Assembly (NCBI GenBank): GCA_024275515.1
Contig: JAJRYZ010000080.1
Location: 1 to 41,186, forward strand
Length of the DNA: 41,186 nt
From: Spirochaetota bacterium
Lineage (GTDB): Bacteria > Spirochaetota > Spirochaetia > ARS1246
Direction: 5' to 3'
Below, in pieces: positions 8,675-18,425 of the stretch. A program made the position numbers and the translations under genes. Within the stretch, counting starts at the first letter, position 1, and every line of letters begins with the position of its first letter. A model generated the notes under the pieces. It did no database searches and was not told where the DNA came from. It worked only from the letters and a program-made list of their open reading frames with translations.

Positions 8675-9235
8675 GTGAACGTCGCGGAGAGCATTCGGTC
8701 CCGAATCGCGTTTGTGCTGATCTTGCCGGCTCTCGTCTCCTGCGCGAGCGGCGGGCGCGACACGAAGGTCCTGGAAGAGAAGGTCCGTTCGATTCTCGAA
8801 CTTCCCACCTACGAACAAGTCTACCGCGACATCGTATTCGTCGAGCGCGATCGGTCGTTTCTCATGATACGCACGATGCATACGCAGGTCCTTTTCTCGA
8901 TCGACATCCGTGTCCAGGCCGGGATCGATCTATCCGAGGGGCTGTCGATCTCACGAGGGCCCGGCCGCTCGGCGGTGACGGTCCGCCTTCCGGCGGCGAA
9001 GATCCTGCTGATCGACGCCGACGAGTCGTCGATCCATCAGTACTTCGTCAAAGAGAGCGGCGGCAGGATCGAACGGCTCGATTATTACGACGAAATCGAT
9101 CGAATCAAAGACCGGATCCGGGAGGATGCGATACAACGGGAGATACTGCAAAAGGCCGCGTCGAACGCGAAAAGCATGATCGCCGGGCTTCTTGCCGCGA
9201 CGGGGTTCGAAGAGGTTCGTTTTGCCCCGCTTTAG
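8675..9235 (+). CDS. DUF4230 lipoprotein
   Basis: The 186-residue precursor has an N-terminal hydrophobic segment ending in LVSC (C23), a plausible lipobox. The mature part follows the DUF4230 pattern: VQAGIDLSEG, then VTVRLPAAKIL with IDADESSIH, then a charged amphipathic helix and a C-terminal GFEEVRF. DUF4230 proteins are widespread, envelope-located and of unknown function. The start is a GTG with no Shine-Dalgarno and a -10-like TAGAAT only 6 nt upstream. The 3' end overlaps the next gene, a second DUF4230-like protein, so the two are probably made together and may interact. Confidence 0.85.
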   Translation: MNVAESIRSRIAFVLILPALVSCASGGRDTKVLEEKVRSILELPTYEQVYRDIVFVERDRSFLMIRTMHTQVLFSIDIRVQAGIDLSEGLSISRGPGRSAVTVRLPAAKILLIDADESSIHQYFVKESGGRIERLDYYDEIDRIKDRIREDAIQREILQKAASNAKSMIAGLLAATGFEEVRFAPL

Positions 9236-9956
9236 GATTTCCCCACGCCTGGCCGTCGCGCTCATTCCGGTGATACTGCTGCTCGTTTTTTTGCTTCTCG
9301 CCGACCCGCTTTTCAACCTCGATTTCGGGCTGATCACCGATAAAACAAGCTCCTCCTCGTCGCTCATCGCTTTGGCGGGACGCGACCTGATGCGTCTTAA
9401 CACCGTCGAAGCGATCTACAAGATCGTTTTCCCCTACGACTACGTCCCCGCGCGGGTGAGTTGGAAACGGTTTCTCGAGCGGGCCGAATCGCGACGTCCG
9501 CCGCTCTCGGAGCTCGAAGAACGCTATCTTGCGGTCTACCGGCTGGCAAAGGAAATCGGCATCGAAGTCGCCTCGAAGCGCGGCGACTTCGTCGTGCTGA
9601 CGGTCATCGCCAAAATCGGGTTCGATTTCGACCGCCTCGTCCCGGAAACCGGTCGCGCCGACGCCGACTCGACCGGGCCGATTTCGCTTCGCTCCGACGG
9701 CGTCGTCGTGGTCGACCTGCCGCCGGTAGGAATCACGGAGCTTATCATCGACGACAGCTCGCGCGCCGACTACGAGTATCCCGACCTGAGGATTACCCCC
9801 GACGGATGGAAGCGCCTCTCCGCGTTCGTCTCCGCCGACGTCGCCGCCCGCCTGCGGGAGGATGGGCTCTTCGATCAGGCCGAGGTGCAGGCGAGGCGTT
9901 TCTTGAGGCAGTTCTTCTACGAGGCGGGCTACGAAACGGTAAAGTTCTCCGAATAG
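9222..9956 (+). CDS. DUF4230-like membrane-anchored protein
   Basis: The product is about 244 residues. A single strongly hydrophobic N-terminal segment ([18 protein letters not shown]) anchors it, with the rest probably periplasmic. The core has the same layout as the preceding protein: [21 protein letters not shown], then a long C-terminal helix and GYETVKF. I recognise it as a divergent DUF4230 relative. The TTG at 9222 is preferred because AGAGG lies 6 nt upstream; the frame could start earlier inside the upstream gene. It overlaps the previous gene by 14 nt, and its 3' end overlaps the convergent kinase gene by 28 nt. Function is unknown. Confidence 0.8.
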   Translation: MPRFRISPRLAVALIPVILLLVFLLLADPLFNLDFGLITDKTSSSSSLIALAGRDLMRLNTVEAIYKIVFPYDYVPARVSWKRFLERAESRRPPLSELEERYLAVYRLAKEIGIEVASKRGDFVVLTVIAKIGFDFDRLVPETGRADADSTGPISLRSDGVVVVDLPPVGITELIIDDSSRADYEYPDLRITPDGWKRLSAFVSADVAARLREDGLFDQAEVQARRFLRQFFYEAGYETVKFSE

Positions 9957-12337
9957 CGGGCAAACCTTTCGATCTCTTCGAATACCCTCGATGCCGCCTC
10001 CCGGCAACCCGCCTCATCCGACTCCTTGGCCGCCGACTCGAGATCCGCCGCCGCGCGGCCGAGACGTCGGACCGAAAGACTCAGCGAGCTACCCTTTATC
10101 GCGTGAGCTTCCGAACGAATCCGCTCGTAGTCGAGCCTGAGAAGCGCCTCACGAATAGCGCTTCCGCCGGCATCGACACGGTCGCGCAACGTTCCGAGCA
10201 GCGAACGAACCGTCGCTTCGTTTCCGAGAAAGGTGTCGACCGCTTCGTCGAAATCGAACACGTCCGGCCCCTCCGGCCCGGGTTCCGGGATTTCGACCCG
10301 GGACGGCTCGCCGTTCGACGACTGCCCGTCGGATTCCGTATTGCTCGTGTCGCGCACATCGGCCGGCGCGCCGGCGAGCCACTTTTTGAGCAACGGTTCG
10401 AGATCGCGCTTACGGAACGGCTTGGTGAGAAAATCGGACATTCCCGCCGCGAGCGCCGTTTCACGCTCTCCCTTGAGCGCGCTTGCGGTGACGGCGATAA
10501 TCGGTACGGCGTTACCGGATCTCCGGATCAGACGCGTCGCTTCGTATCCGTTCATCTCCGGCATCTGCACGTCCATAAAAATGAGCCCTACGTGCGAATC
10601 GACGAGTTCCACCGCCTCGCGACCGTTTGACGCGAGAAGCACGCGAAAGCCGAGATTTTCGAGGATCGTTCGAAAAAGATGTTGATTGACTTCATGGTCC
10701 TCGGCCACCAACACCGTCGTACGCGAAACGCGGAAACCCGCTCCCGCGGCGTCGGTCGGTTCGATCTCCGATTCGTCGATAGGCACGAGTTCTTCGGGAC
10801 CCGAAAGCGAGCGTATCAACAGCTGCCGCAGCTCGTCGCGCCTTATCGGCTTGGTGAGATAACCGTCGAACCAGCCGAGCAACTTCATTTTCGCCTCATC
10901 GCCGCTCTTACCCGCCGGACTCATCAAAAAGAGCCTGACGTCCGCAATCGATTGGTCGGCGTTTATCTCACTCGCCAAATGCCATCCGTCGATGCGCGGC
11001 ATGATGAGATCGATCATGCACAGGTCGTACGGCTCGCCGCGTGCGGTGGCCGAACGCAGCTCTTCGAGCGCCTCGGTCGCCGAGTCGGCGCCCCGGACCG
11101 AAAGCCCAAGCTCGGCGAGATACGCGGCGTGCACCTCCCCGGCGGTCTTGTTGTCGTCGACCACGAGCGCCCGGGAGTACCCGTCGAGAGGCACGACCCG
11201 ACTCGTTTCGTCGCTCCGCCCGGTCTCCTCAACGGGAAGCTCGAAACGAAAGATCGAGCCGGCGCCTTCTTCGCTCTCTACGCCTATCGTCCCGCCCATC
11301 ATCTTGACCAGATTTCGGCAAATCGAAAGCCCCAGCCCCGACCCGCCGTATTTTCGCGTCGTCGACGAATCGACCTGAGAAAACTCCTGGAAGAGTCGCT
11401 GGAGTTTTTCCTTCGGAATGCCGATTCCCGTGTCGCGAACCTCAACCAGAATTCTCGACCCGGTCTCGTTCCCATCGATTCGATCGAGCGAGATAGCGAT
11501 CTCTCCCTCGGAGGTGAATTTCATCGCGTTGTTGAAAAGGTTGACGATGATCTGCCTGAATCTCACCGGATCGCCCATGACGTATCTCGGCGCCTCCGAT
11601 CCGATTCGGATGACGACCTCGAGTCCCTTTTTGTGCGCTTCGAGGGCGACCAGATCGACGGCGTCCTCGACCGTACGGTGCAGGTCGAACTCGATACATT
11701 CGAGTGAAAGCTTCCCCGCCTCGATCTTCGAAAAATCGAGAATGTCGTTGATCAGGCTGAGCAACACGTCGGCGGAGAACTCGATCTGCTTCGCGTACTC
11801 GACCTGTTCCGGATCGAGTCTCGTTTCGCTTAAGAGCTCGGTCATTCCGATGATCGTGTGGATCGGAGTCCGGATCTCGTGGCTCATGTTTGCGAGAAAA
11901 TCGCTTTTGATACGGGTCGCTCGTTCGGCTTCATCGCGCGCTTGCGTCAGTCGGTCTTCCGCGTTCTTCTGATCGGTAACGTCCTCGAAGAACCCGACGA
12001 TAAAGCTCCTCTTCACATCCTGATGGAGAATCATGCTCGCGTTGCACCGAAACCAGCCGTCGCGGATCGAAGGCGCGTATCGCACCTCGCACGTGGTCGA
12101 CTCGACACCCGAGGCGCCGAGGCTCCGCAGCGCCGCGTTTATCACCTCATGGTCGGCGGGGTGCACGTAGCGTTCGATTTCGGCGGGATCCGATTCGGCG
12201 ACGCCTCGGTTCATCAACGCATTAAACGACTCGTTCGCGTAGAGGAGCTTCCCGGTGCGCCCGAGGACGGCGATACCGATGGGCGAAGAATGGAAAATGG
12301 ATCGAAAGACATTTTGATCGAGGCCGGTTCGGGACAT
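9929..12337 (-). CDS. Hybrid histidine kinase: PAS-HisKA-HATPase-REC-REC-HPt
   Basis: This 802-residue protein has no transmembrane segment, so it should be cytoplasmic. In order: a PAS domain (about 8-125); HisKA with SHEIRTP (phosphoacceptor H153); HATPase_c (about 250-368, with NNAMKF, DTGIGIP and GGSGLGLS); a receiver with D443 (IDLIMP) and K497; a second receiver with D589 ([11 protein letters not shown]) and K639; and a C-terminal HPt with HAIKGS (H745). This is a full BarA/ArcB-like phosphorelay in one chain. The ATG follows AGAGG and lies 6 nt after the stop of the response regulator gene, so the two are co-transcribed and the regulator is its likely partner. The signal sensed by PAS is unknown. 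Confidence 0.95.
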   Translation of the reverse strand: MSRTGLDQNVFRSIFHSSPIGIAVLGRTGKLLYANESFNALMNRGVAESDPAEIERYVHPADHEVINAALRSLGASGVESTTCEVRYAPSIRDGWFRCNASMILHQDVKRSFIVGFFEDVTDQKNAEDRLTQARDEAERATRIKSDFLANMSHEIRTPIHTIIGMTELLSETRLDPEQVEYAKQIEFSADVLLSLINDILDFSKIEAGKLSLECIEFDLHRTVEDAVDLVALEAHKKGLEVVIRIGSEAPRYVMGDPVRFRQIIVNLFNNAMKFTSEGEIAISLDRIDGNETGSRILVEVRDTGIGIPKEKLQRLFQEFSQVDSSTTRKYGGSGLGLSICRNLVKMMGGTIGVESEEGAGSIFRFELPVEETGRSDETSRVVPLDGYSRALVVDDNKTAGEVHAAYLAELGLSVRGADSATEALEELRSATARGEPYDLCMIDLIMPRIDGWHLASEINADQSIADVRLFLMSPAGKSGDEAKMKLLGWFDGYLTKPIRRDELRQLLIRSLSGPEELVPIDESEIEPTDAAGAGFRVSRTTVLVAEDHEVNQHLFRTILENLGFRVLLASNGREAVELVDSHVGLIFMDVQMPEMNGYEATRLIRRSGNAVPIIAVTASALKGERETALAAGMSDFLTKPFRKRDLEPLLKKWLAGAPADVRDTSNTESDGQSSNGEPSRVEIPEPGPEGPDVFDFDEAVDTFLGNEATVRSLLGTLRDRVDAGGSAIREALLRLDYERIRSEAHAIKGSSLSLSVRRLGRAAADLESAAKESDEAGCREAASRVFEEIERFARYSENFTVS

Positions 12338-12343
12338 AATCCT

Positions 12344-13615
12344 CTAAAAATTCGAATTGAGAATCTCGACGGTTTTGCGAATCAGATTCTCGGGTTTGAA
12401 CGGCTTGATCAGGAAGCTGTGAACACCCATCCGCATCGCGGTCACCACCGCCTCTTGCTGAGACAGCGCCGAGAGCACGATAACGGGAAAGTGGATGTCG
12501 CGCCCGCGTATGTGTTTAAGCACCTGAAACCCGTTCATCTCGGGCATCATGATATCGAGAAACACCAGATCGTACTTCTGCCCGTCGAGCGATTCGACGA
12601 AGGTGCGGCCGTTTTCGAACTCGAGAATGGACCAGCCCGTCCGACCGAACACCGTCACGATCAATTGCCGGATGATCGGATCGTCGTCGACCACCGCCAC
12701 GGTAACCGCTCGTTTGGACTTTCGCTCGGCGCCGTCGGCGGATTCCGAGCTCTCCTCGACCGTTGCCTCGTCGAAACGGAGCTGAAAGCTCTCTTCCTGC
12801 GTCTTCCTCGGCTCGGAAGTTGAAAGTAGCTTCCGGCGAACCACCTCATCGTGCGCCACGTCGTCGGGACGTAGACCGAGCAACTCGTCCATCGCCTTGT
12901 TCAGATTGTCGGTCACCTCGATCATCTTATAGTCGGGATTCGCCGCGATGAACGAGGTGACGAATTCCGAACGAGTAAGGATTTTCATGTGTCGCGCGTA
13001 GGGACCGGCGTATTCTATGATCGTATCGAGAAGCGTATGAAATTTGGCTCGATCGTCGTCGGAAAGCTCGACGTCGGTCATCATCAAAAGGACGCGGGGG
13101 TATTGGACCTCGTAGAGATTGAGCAACTCGGCGATACGAAAACGAAGAAGTTCGATCTTTTCGGCGTTCAGACCCCGCGCGATCTCAACGAAAAGGATAT
13201 CGTCGTTCAGATGCGCTTCGATGATGCACGGGGAAGTGTCGACGTGCACATCGACGTCGAGCAGCTCGGACACGGCCCTGAATAGCGCGTCCGTTCGGAC
13301 CGGCTTCATAAAAAACTTCTTCACGTCGTACTTGCCGGCCTGGACGAGCTTCAGCCGATCGATCTTGGAGGCGACCATGATGACCGGAATAGAGCAGACG
13401 TTCGGGTTTTCTTTCTTCTCTTTCAATAGTTCGATGCTCGATTTCCTCGACAGATGGTAGTCGAGGATAATCAGATCGGGCGGGTCGCTTCGCATCTTGA
13501 CGACTCCGTCGAGCCCGTCCTTGCCGACGATAACCTCGAATCCTTGCTCCTGTAGTTTCGTCGTCAGATACTCGCGAAAAAGCGCCGATTCATCGATAAC
13601 GAGGATTGTTTTCAT
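12344..13615 (-). CDS. Double-receiver response regulator with a central unknown domain
   Basis: The 423-residue protein starts at ATG 13615 (MKTILVIDES), with GGGAGAAG just upstream. The first receiver spans about 1-120 (acidic D8 and E9, phosphoacceptor D52 in LDYHLS, K104). The second spans about 303-423 (DDD at 310-312, D354 in LDIMMPEMNG, IKPF). Between them, residues 125-245 alternate strand and helix in a way that resembles a STAS-like fold, but I could not assign a family. A charged linker follows (270-302). There is no DNA-binding or enzymatic output domain, so it may act through protein contacts or as a phosphate shuttle for the hybrid kinase encoded 6 nt downstream. A direct repeat CCGCCGG-AAT-CCGCCGG at 13638-13654 lies just upstream of the start and could be a regulator site. 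Confidence 0.92.
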   Translation of the reverse strand: MKTILVIDESALFREYLTTKLQEQGFEVIVGKDGLDGVVKMRSDPPDLIILDYHLSRKSSIELLKEKKENPNVCSIPVIMVASKIDRLKLVQAGKYDVKKFFMKPVRTDALFRAVSELLDVDVHVDTSPCIIEAHLNDDILFVEIARGLNAEKIELLRFRIAELLNLYEVQYPRVLLMMTDVELSDDDRAKFHTLLDTIIEYAGPYARHMKILTRSEFVTSFIAANPDYKMIEVTDNLNKAMDELLGLRPDDVAHDEVVRRKLLSTSEPRKTQEESFQLRFDEATVEESSESADGAERKSKRAVTVAVVDDDPIIRQLIVTVFGRTGWSILEFENGRTFVESLDGQKYDLVFLDIMMPEMNGFQVLKHIRGRDIHFPVIVLSALSQQEAVVTAMRMGVHSFLIKPFKPENLIRKTVEILNSNF

Positions 13616-13757
13616 GACTTCTCCCGCTAAAGAATCTCCGCCGGAATCCGCCGGGTAATTGCGCATAACGGCGGTATTCTCTCCTCCGGCCGCGACGGCG
13701 CCGCGAGGTTCGCGCTCCATGTGCGCCGCCTTCCGCTCTTGGTCCCGATCGTGTCGT

Positions 13758-15479
13758 TCAGCTCCCCTCGGTGTTGCAGAGCCGGAGCAGATCGTCGAGA
13801 TCGACTTCACAACCCGTGCACGGCATCTGTATGCCCCAGTTCTCCAGCACCGCGGGATGAATCTCGCCGAATACGCCGACTATCCCGCCTCCGCAATCGA
13901 TTCCGGCGCACCGCCCCGGTATGAATCGTGAGTCGTCGACTTCTACAGGATGATAGTCGAGATCGAGATAGTAGAACAACACGCGGACGCGGGCGCTGAC
14001 GTCGTTGAAACCGACCGCTCTATCGGCGTCGAGGAAGCCGAGGAAGTTGCGCGTCACCGACCCCTGGTTGTCGTCGTCGTCACGACGAGCGATCTTGCCC
14101 ACCTCGAAAAGCGCGTGCGGATAGGCCGCATGCGCGGAGACCGATTCGCTCGCAAGCAACGCCGGCAGCACCGAGTTTCGCACGTATTCGTAATTCTCGG
14201 TCATCGGGTTGGCGATTTGGACGAGCTCATCGCCTGAAACTCCCATTCGATCGATGAAATCGCGCCGAGACCCGAGGTAGTTGAAGATCATCTCCTGATA
14301 CTGCATGCCGATCATAATGTCTTTGACCACGCGCCCGAATCGTTCGGCCCGAGAGAGCCTGCCGACGGTGAACTCCGAAGGCAATACCGGATCGAATCGG
14401 TCGACGCCGTGACCGATCATAATGTCTTCGACCGCGTCGACCGGATGAAGGAAATCGTTTCGGTACACGGGCGCGACGACCGAAAAGCGGCCGTTCCGTA
14501 CGCTGTTCTCGACACCCATCCTGCGAAGCGCTTCTCCGATCTCGTCGTCGGTAAGCTCCTCTCCGAGCATCCCGTGGACCAACGAACGATCGAGCTCGAC
14601 GCCGGTCTGAAAATAGTAGGGGCTGACGACCTCGCGCCCGAACTCGGTGTCGTAGGGATAGACGGTCTTGACCGGCAGAATCGTATGGCCGGAGTCGGAA
14701 AGATCGCACGCAACGATGGAGACGGCCAGCTCGAGAGAACGCAGGTCGGTACCGGTCATCTCGATAAAAAGGTTCTCGTCACCCACTTCGACCGCTCCGA
14801 GCCGCGCGCTGTTGATAATCGGTGGAAAACTCAACACGTCGCCGCGCGCGTCTTCGAGAAAAGGAAATAGAGGGAAATCCGCGACGATCCATCCGAAATC
14901 CTCCCCTTTCGGGTGCTCGGCCAGGATCTCCCTCAGCGACATCTCCCTGCTTTCGGCCAACGGAACGAAACGAGTGGAGTCGGGGTCGGCGCCGCGATAA
15001 CGAACCGGATAACTCATCAGATCGCTCCGATAGACGCCCATGGCGATCGATTTTCGCTTTTGCCCGAAGTTCCAGCAGAGCTTTTCCTGCGTCTGGATGA
15101 GATCCTTCAGCGCCGGCTCGTCGATGGGCTTTCCGGCGACCGCGAACGCGGCAACGAACGGTCGATACTTCCCGATGTTGGGATCGACCCGCACGACCCG
15201 ATCGGCCGAATCGAGCTTTCGTTCCGCGGTCGAGAAAAAAGCATAACGGCCGGATTGAGCTCCGGTCCGATACGAACGCAGTTGCCTCGCGAGGCCCGAC
15301 GTCGACCAGAGGTCGGGTCGATTGGTGTCGTTCAGCTCTATCTTGAAAAGGCCGACTTCTTCGTCCACCTCGTCGAGCTCGGCTTTCGCGACGCTCAAAA
15401 GCGATTCGAGCTCGTCGATTTCGAGGCTCTCGCCCATCCGTTCGAAGAGGATGTCCCGATATACTTCTATTTTCGGCAT
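13758..15479 (-). CDS. pheT: Phenylalanyl-tRNA synthetase beta subunit, archaeal/eukaryotic type
   Basis: At 573 residues it is far shorter than the roughly 800-residue bacterial PheT and matches the archaeal/eukaryotic form, which lacks the N-terminal OB-fold and C-terminal anticodon-binding extensions. Recognisable segments are ELNDTNRPDLWS near residue 50, PPIINSARLG (B3/B4 editing region), PVYRNDFLHPVDAVEDIMIG (B5) and the C-terminal FGEIHPAVLENWGI. It pairs with PheS to charge tRNA-Phe and to edit mischarged tyrosine. The ATG lies within the last 13 nt of pheS, so the subunits are translationally coupled. Among bacteria this form is typical of spirochaetes, which is the main basis for the taxonomic inference. 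Confidence 0.95.
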   Translation of the reverse strand: MPKIEVYRDILFERMGESLEIDELESLLSVAKAELDEVDEEVGLFKIELNDTNRPDLWSTSGLARQLRSYRTGAQSGRYAFFSTAERKLDSADRVVRVDPNIGKYRPFVAAFAVAGKPIDEPALKDLIQTQEKLCWNFGQKRKSIAMGVYRSDLMSYPVRYRGADPDSTRFVPLAESREMSLREILAEHPKGEDFGWIVADFPLFPFLEDARGDVLSFPPIINSARLGAVEVGDENLFIEMTGTDLRSLELAVSIVACDLSDSGHTILPVKTVYPYDTEFGREVVSPYYFQTGVELDRSLVHGMLGEELTDDEIGEALRRMGVENSVRNGRFSVVAPVYRNDFLHPVDAVEDIMIGHGVDRFDPVLPSEFTVGRLSRAERFGRVVKDIMIGMQYQEMIFNYLGSRRDFIDRMGVSGDELVQIANPMTENYEYVRNSVLPALLASESVSAHAAYPHALFEVGKIARRDDDDNQGSVTRNFLGFLDADRAVGFNDVSARVRVLFYYLDLDYHPVEVDDSRFIPGRCAGIDCGGGIVGVFGEIHPAVLENWGIQMPCTGCEVDLDDLLRLCNTEGS

Positions 15480-17023
15480 GAGTGACGACTCCTTCTTCTC
15501 GTTCGCACCCGTTCGAGATCGCTTGAAAAAAGCTCACGCATGTCGTCGATGCCGAGCTGCATCAAGGCCATTCGATCGATCCCGAGCCCCCAGGCGAGCA
15601 CCGGCACCTCGACCCCGAGCGGACGCGTCACTTCGGGACGGAAAATGCCGCTCCCGCCGAGCTCGAACCATCCGAGAACGGGATGTTTGATGTGCACCTC
15701 GATCGACGGCTCGGTAAACGGGAAATAAGCGGGAACAAACCTGAAATCTTCCGCGCCGGCGAACTCGACGGCGAACATCTTCAACAAACCGAGCAGCGTG
15801 CGCAGGTTGACCTCCTCTCCGAGCACGATCCCCTCGGTCTGATGAAAGTCGGCGCCGTGCGTAGCGTCGACCTGGTCGTAACGAAAACAGCGTACCGCTC
15901 CGAAGTATTTGCCGGGCACCTGCGCTGTCGGCAGCTGCTTCGCCGAGAGTACGGTTCCCTGACTGCGCAGCACGAGCCTGCGAGTAAAGGTACGGTCGAA
16001 TGCGTATCCCCACCCGGAACTCCCGGTGGTCCAGCCGTTTTCGTGCGTCGCGGCAACCCGGTCGAGCCACGGTTGCTCGATCTCCCGCGCGTGCGAAGGC
16101 GCCTTGATGTAGTAGACGTCGTGAATGTCGCGCGCGGAGTGGAATTGAGGCATGAAAAGCGCGTCGCCGTTCCAGAACTCGGTTTCGACAAGCGGGCCGT
16201 CGAACTCTTCAAAACCGAGCGAAACCAGTTTGTCCTTAACTTCCTCGAGATACAGACAGTACGGGTTACGCCGACCGATGTGCATCCTCGCGGGAGGAAC
16301 CTGGATGTTGTAGCTTCGAAACCGCTTCGACCGCCACCGGCCGGATTCGAGTAGCTCGGGCGTCAGCGCGCCGATTTCATCGCCGACGACGCCGGCGGCT
16401 TTGAGCGCCTCGCGGACGTCGACGCCCGAGTCGGTCATCCGGTACGATACCGTCTCGATCTGGGAGACCCTCAACGCGGCGCCCGCCGCGCCGCGCTTCT
16501 TCGCGTGCGCGCCGGCCGCGACGAGCTCTTCCTCGCTGAGCGTTGCGGCACGCACCGGACCCGAGGCGGCTCTGTCCAAGACGCGGCGAAGCGCGTTCAG
16601 CGAGTGTGAAACCGGTTCGCCGGTCAGCGATACCCGCTTCTCGTCGTCCATCGCGAGAACGCCTTCCTTGGCGAGAGCGCCGAACGCCGAGCCGACCTCG
16701 CGGTTTTCGAGCCCGAGTTCCTTTGCCAACTCCGGCAGACTCCGTGCGCCGCGCTCTTCGATCCATCGGATAATCCGCTCCCCCGGTGTTCCGTCTTCCG
16801 CGTACTTCATCCCCAGATCGGTCATTTCATAGATCGTCTCGGCGGCGCGTTCGGTTTCGGCTATCAGACCCTTCGCCGAGAGCCAGCTCAAAGCCTGGTT
16901 GCACTGCCCCAACTTGAGTCCCAATTGCTCCTCGAGCATCGCCGCCGACATCGTCTCGCCGGGCTCGACTCCGACGAGCACTCGAACCTCCAGTGGGTGC
17001 AGACTCTTAATATCGATATTCAC
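15467..17023 (-). CDS. pheS: Phenylalanyl-tRNA synthetase alpha subunit, archaeal/eukaryotic type
   Basis: The 518-residue product has three small N-terminal winged-helix-like modules (about 1-170: LSWLSAKGLIAE, ALAKEGVLAMDD and similar), as in archaeal/eukaryotic PheS, then a class II catalytic core. The core has a motif 2 region (VRCFRYDQVDATHGADFHQTEG split over a turn) and motif 3 (WGLGIDRMALMQLG). It forms the alpha2beta2 enzyme with PheT. The start is GTG 17023 (VNIDIKSLHPLE); AAGGAG lies 11 nt upstream, somewhat far but the only candidate. The frame stays open for another 310 codons upstream, but that stretch is antisense-like sequence inside the neighbouring gene. The gene follows the LOR/SDH gene by 32 nt and overlaps pheT by 13 nt. 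Confidence 0.95.
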   Translation of the reverse strand: MNIDIKSLHPLEVRVLVGVEPGETMSAAMLEEQLGLKLGQCNQALSWLSAKGLIAETERAAETIYEMTDLGMKYAEDGTPGERIIRWIEERGARSLPELAKELGLENREVGSAFGALAKEGVLAMDDEKRVSLTGEPVSHSLNALRRVLDRAASGPVRAATLSEEELVAAGAHAKKRGAAGAALRVSQIETVSYRMTDSGVDVREALKAAGVVGDEIGALTPELLESGRWRSKRFRSYNIQVPPARMHIGRRNPYCLYLEEVKDKLVSLGFEEFDGPLVETEFWNGDALFMPQFHSARDIHDVYYIKAPSHAREIEQPWLDRVAATHENGWTTGSSGWGYAFDRTFTRRLVLRSQGTVLSAKQLPTAQVPGKYFGAVRCFRYDQVDATHGADFHQTEGIVLGEEVNLRTLLGLLKMFAVEFAGAEDFRFVPAYFPFTEPSIEVHIKHPVLGWFELGGSGIFRPEVTRPLGVEVPVLAWGLGIDRMALMQLGIDDMRELFSSDLERVRTRRRSRHSCRK

Positions 17024-17055
17024 GTCGTTACGTTCTCCTTGGTTTGCCGTGTCTC

Positions 17056-18300
17056 TCAGTCGGTTTCGGGGCCCCCGCGGCCGCGCAAACGGTCGGCGAG
17101 AGCCCGGAGAAAGAAGCCGACGTCGCTCACGATTCCAACGGCATGGCTCGAACCCCGATCGGCGAGCTTGGTGACCACCGCGGGATTGATGTCGACGCAC
17201 ACCGTAGCGACGTCGGACGGAAGCATATTCCCCACGCCGATCGAGTGAAGCATGCTCGAGAGCATCAGCACGAGCGTGGCGCCTTTGATCAGCGACGCGT
17301 AGGTCTCCTGCGCCTCGATCATGTCGGTAATCGTATCCGGGAGCGGACCGTCGTCGCGGATCGACCCGGCGAGGCAAAACGGAACCTCTCGACGCACGAT
17401 TTCGTACATGATGCCGGAGCGGAGAACGCCCGTCTCCACCGCTTTTCGCGTCGAGCCCGCCACCCGGATACGGTTGATCGCCCTCATGTGGTTGCGATGC
17501 GCACCCGCGGCGGGTCTTCCCGTTCGAAGATCGAGTCCCAACGACGTACCGAAAAAAGCCGCCTCCGCGTCGTGCACCGCGAGCGCGTTTCCGGCGAGCA
17601 GAACGTCGACATAGCCTTCGCGAACCAGGTATTCGAACGCGGGCCCGCCGCCGGCATGCACGACGACCGGCCCCGCGACGGCGACGACGCGCCCCCCGGC
17701 GCGACGGCTTCGCGCAAGCTCCGCGGCGAGATGCTCTACGGCGATTTCGACGCTCCGTTCCGAGGAAACTTCGCCGCTCATAAATCCGAAAGCGTCGGTC
17801 GAGCGACGGCGCTCCGGCGGAAACACGCGTACCGACTCCGATGAGCATACTATCCGGTCGCCGGCGCGCACGTCCCTGAGCTTTCGACACGCGGCGCCCG
17901 AATCGCCGAGAACGATCACCGCGTCCATACGCTGTCCGGCGACCTCGCGCCACTTTCCCCGATAGTACACCTCGGTCCGGTGATTCGTAGTCGAGTAGAA
18001 CTCATCGGGGACCGTCCCGTCGGCCGGGGCCGGAAAACTCACCACTTCGCCGACGAGTTTTTCGTAACAGCCGTGCTCGATGAGTTTTTCGGTAACCGAC
18101 TCGAGATGCTCGGAGTCGGTGCAGCAGACCTCAAGCTCGATTCGGGACGGCTCGAGATTGGTCTTGCCGACGTGAAAATCGAGTATTTCGTAGTCGGCCC
18201 CTTCTTCTATGATGAGGTTAAGCATGCTCGCGAGGATGCCCGAATCGATAAGATGCCCCTGAGATACGAATGTACGCGATACCGGCCTGTCCACAGCCAT
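17056..18300 (-). CDS. LOR/SDH-domain protein (TIGR00300 family, archaeal-type ornithine cyclodeaminase-like)
   Basis: The 414-residue protein matches the family I know as TIGR00300 (LOR/SDH bifunctional enzyme conserved domain). The N-terminal part begins SQGHLIDSGILASMLNLI. The C-terminal part carries the family signature blocks: AFFGTSLGLDL, HRNHMRAINRIR, PFCLAGSIRDDGPLPD, SMLHSIGVGNMLPS, CVDINPAVVTKLADRGS and GIVSDVGFFL. Characterised relatives include an archaeal ornithine cyclodeaminase (ornithine to proline and ammonia, NAD-dependent) and the C-terminal domain of cyanobacterial ArgZ/AgrE. The activity here is inferred from those. It leads an operon with pheS and pheT 32 nt downstream. 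Upstream on the same strand TTTACA and TACGAA are 17 nt apart, but the -10 is only 3 nt from the ATG, so a start a few codons later is possible. Confidence 0.85.
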   Translation of the reverse strand: MAVDRPVSRTFVSQGHLIDSGILASMLNLIIEEGADYEILDFHVGKTNLEPSRIELEVCCTDSEHLESVTEKLIEHGCYEKLVGEVVSFPAPADGTVPDEFYSTTNHRTEVYYRGKWREVAGQRMDAVIVLGDSGAACRKLRDVRAGDRIVCSSESVRVFPPERRRSTDAFGFMSGEVSSERSVEIAVEHLAAELARSRRAGGRVVAVAGPVVVHAGGGPAFEYLVREGYVDVLLAGNALAVHDAEAAFFGTSLGLDLRTGRPAAGAHRNHMRAINRIRVAGSTRKAVETGVLRSGIMYEIVRREVPFCLAGSIRDDGPLPDTITDMIEAQETYASLIKGATLVLMLSSMLHSIGVGNMLPSDVATVCVDINPAVVTKLADRGSSHAVGIVSDVGFFLRALADRLRGRGGPETD

Positions 18301-18337
18301 ACATTCGTACCCGTATTGCCGGCTATTGTAAAGTAAC

Positions 18338-18349
18338 GGATTCGAATCC
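18338..18349. repeat. Perfect 12-bp palindrome between divergent genes
   Basis: GGATTCGAATCC is a perfect palindrome in the 145-bp region between the LOR/SDH operon and the glycosyltransferase gene, close to the leftward -35 region. It could be an operator; no family is assigned. Confidence 0.35.
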
Positions 18350-18396
18350 TTAAGCGGAGCAACTTACCGACGGTTCCCGGCGATTCTCGCTTTCGC

Positions 18397-18425
18397 TCGC
18401 CAAAACGACCCCCGGAGGTTACAAT
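18397..18425 (+). promoter_or_regulatory. Possible glycosyltransferase promoter
   Basis: TCGCCA (18397-18402) and TACAAT (18420-18425) are 17 nt apart. The GTG start is 20 nt after the -10 box, giving a leader of roughly 13 nt without a clear Shine-Dalgarno. Confidence 0.4.

Noticed and set aside
17024-17953. 310-codon N-terminal extension of pheS
   Set aside because: The extension overlaps the LOR/SDH gene in another frame, is very arginine-rich and is not part of any PheS.
18335-18352. GGATTCGAATCC looks like a tRNA T-arm
   Set aside because: No acceptor, D or anticodon arms can be formed around it and no pairing 3' end follows; it is a simple palindrome.
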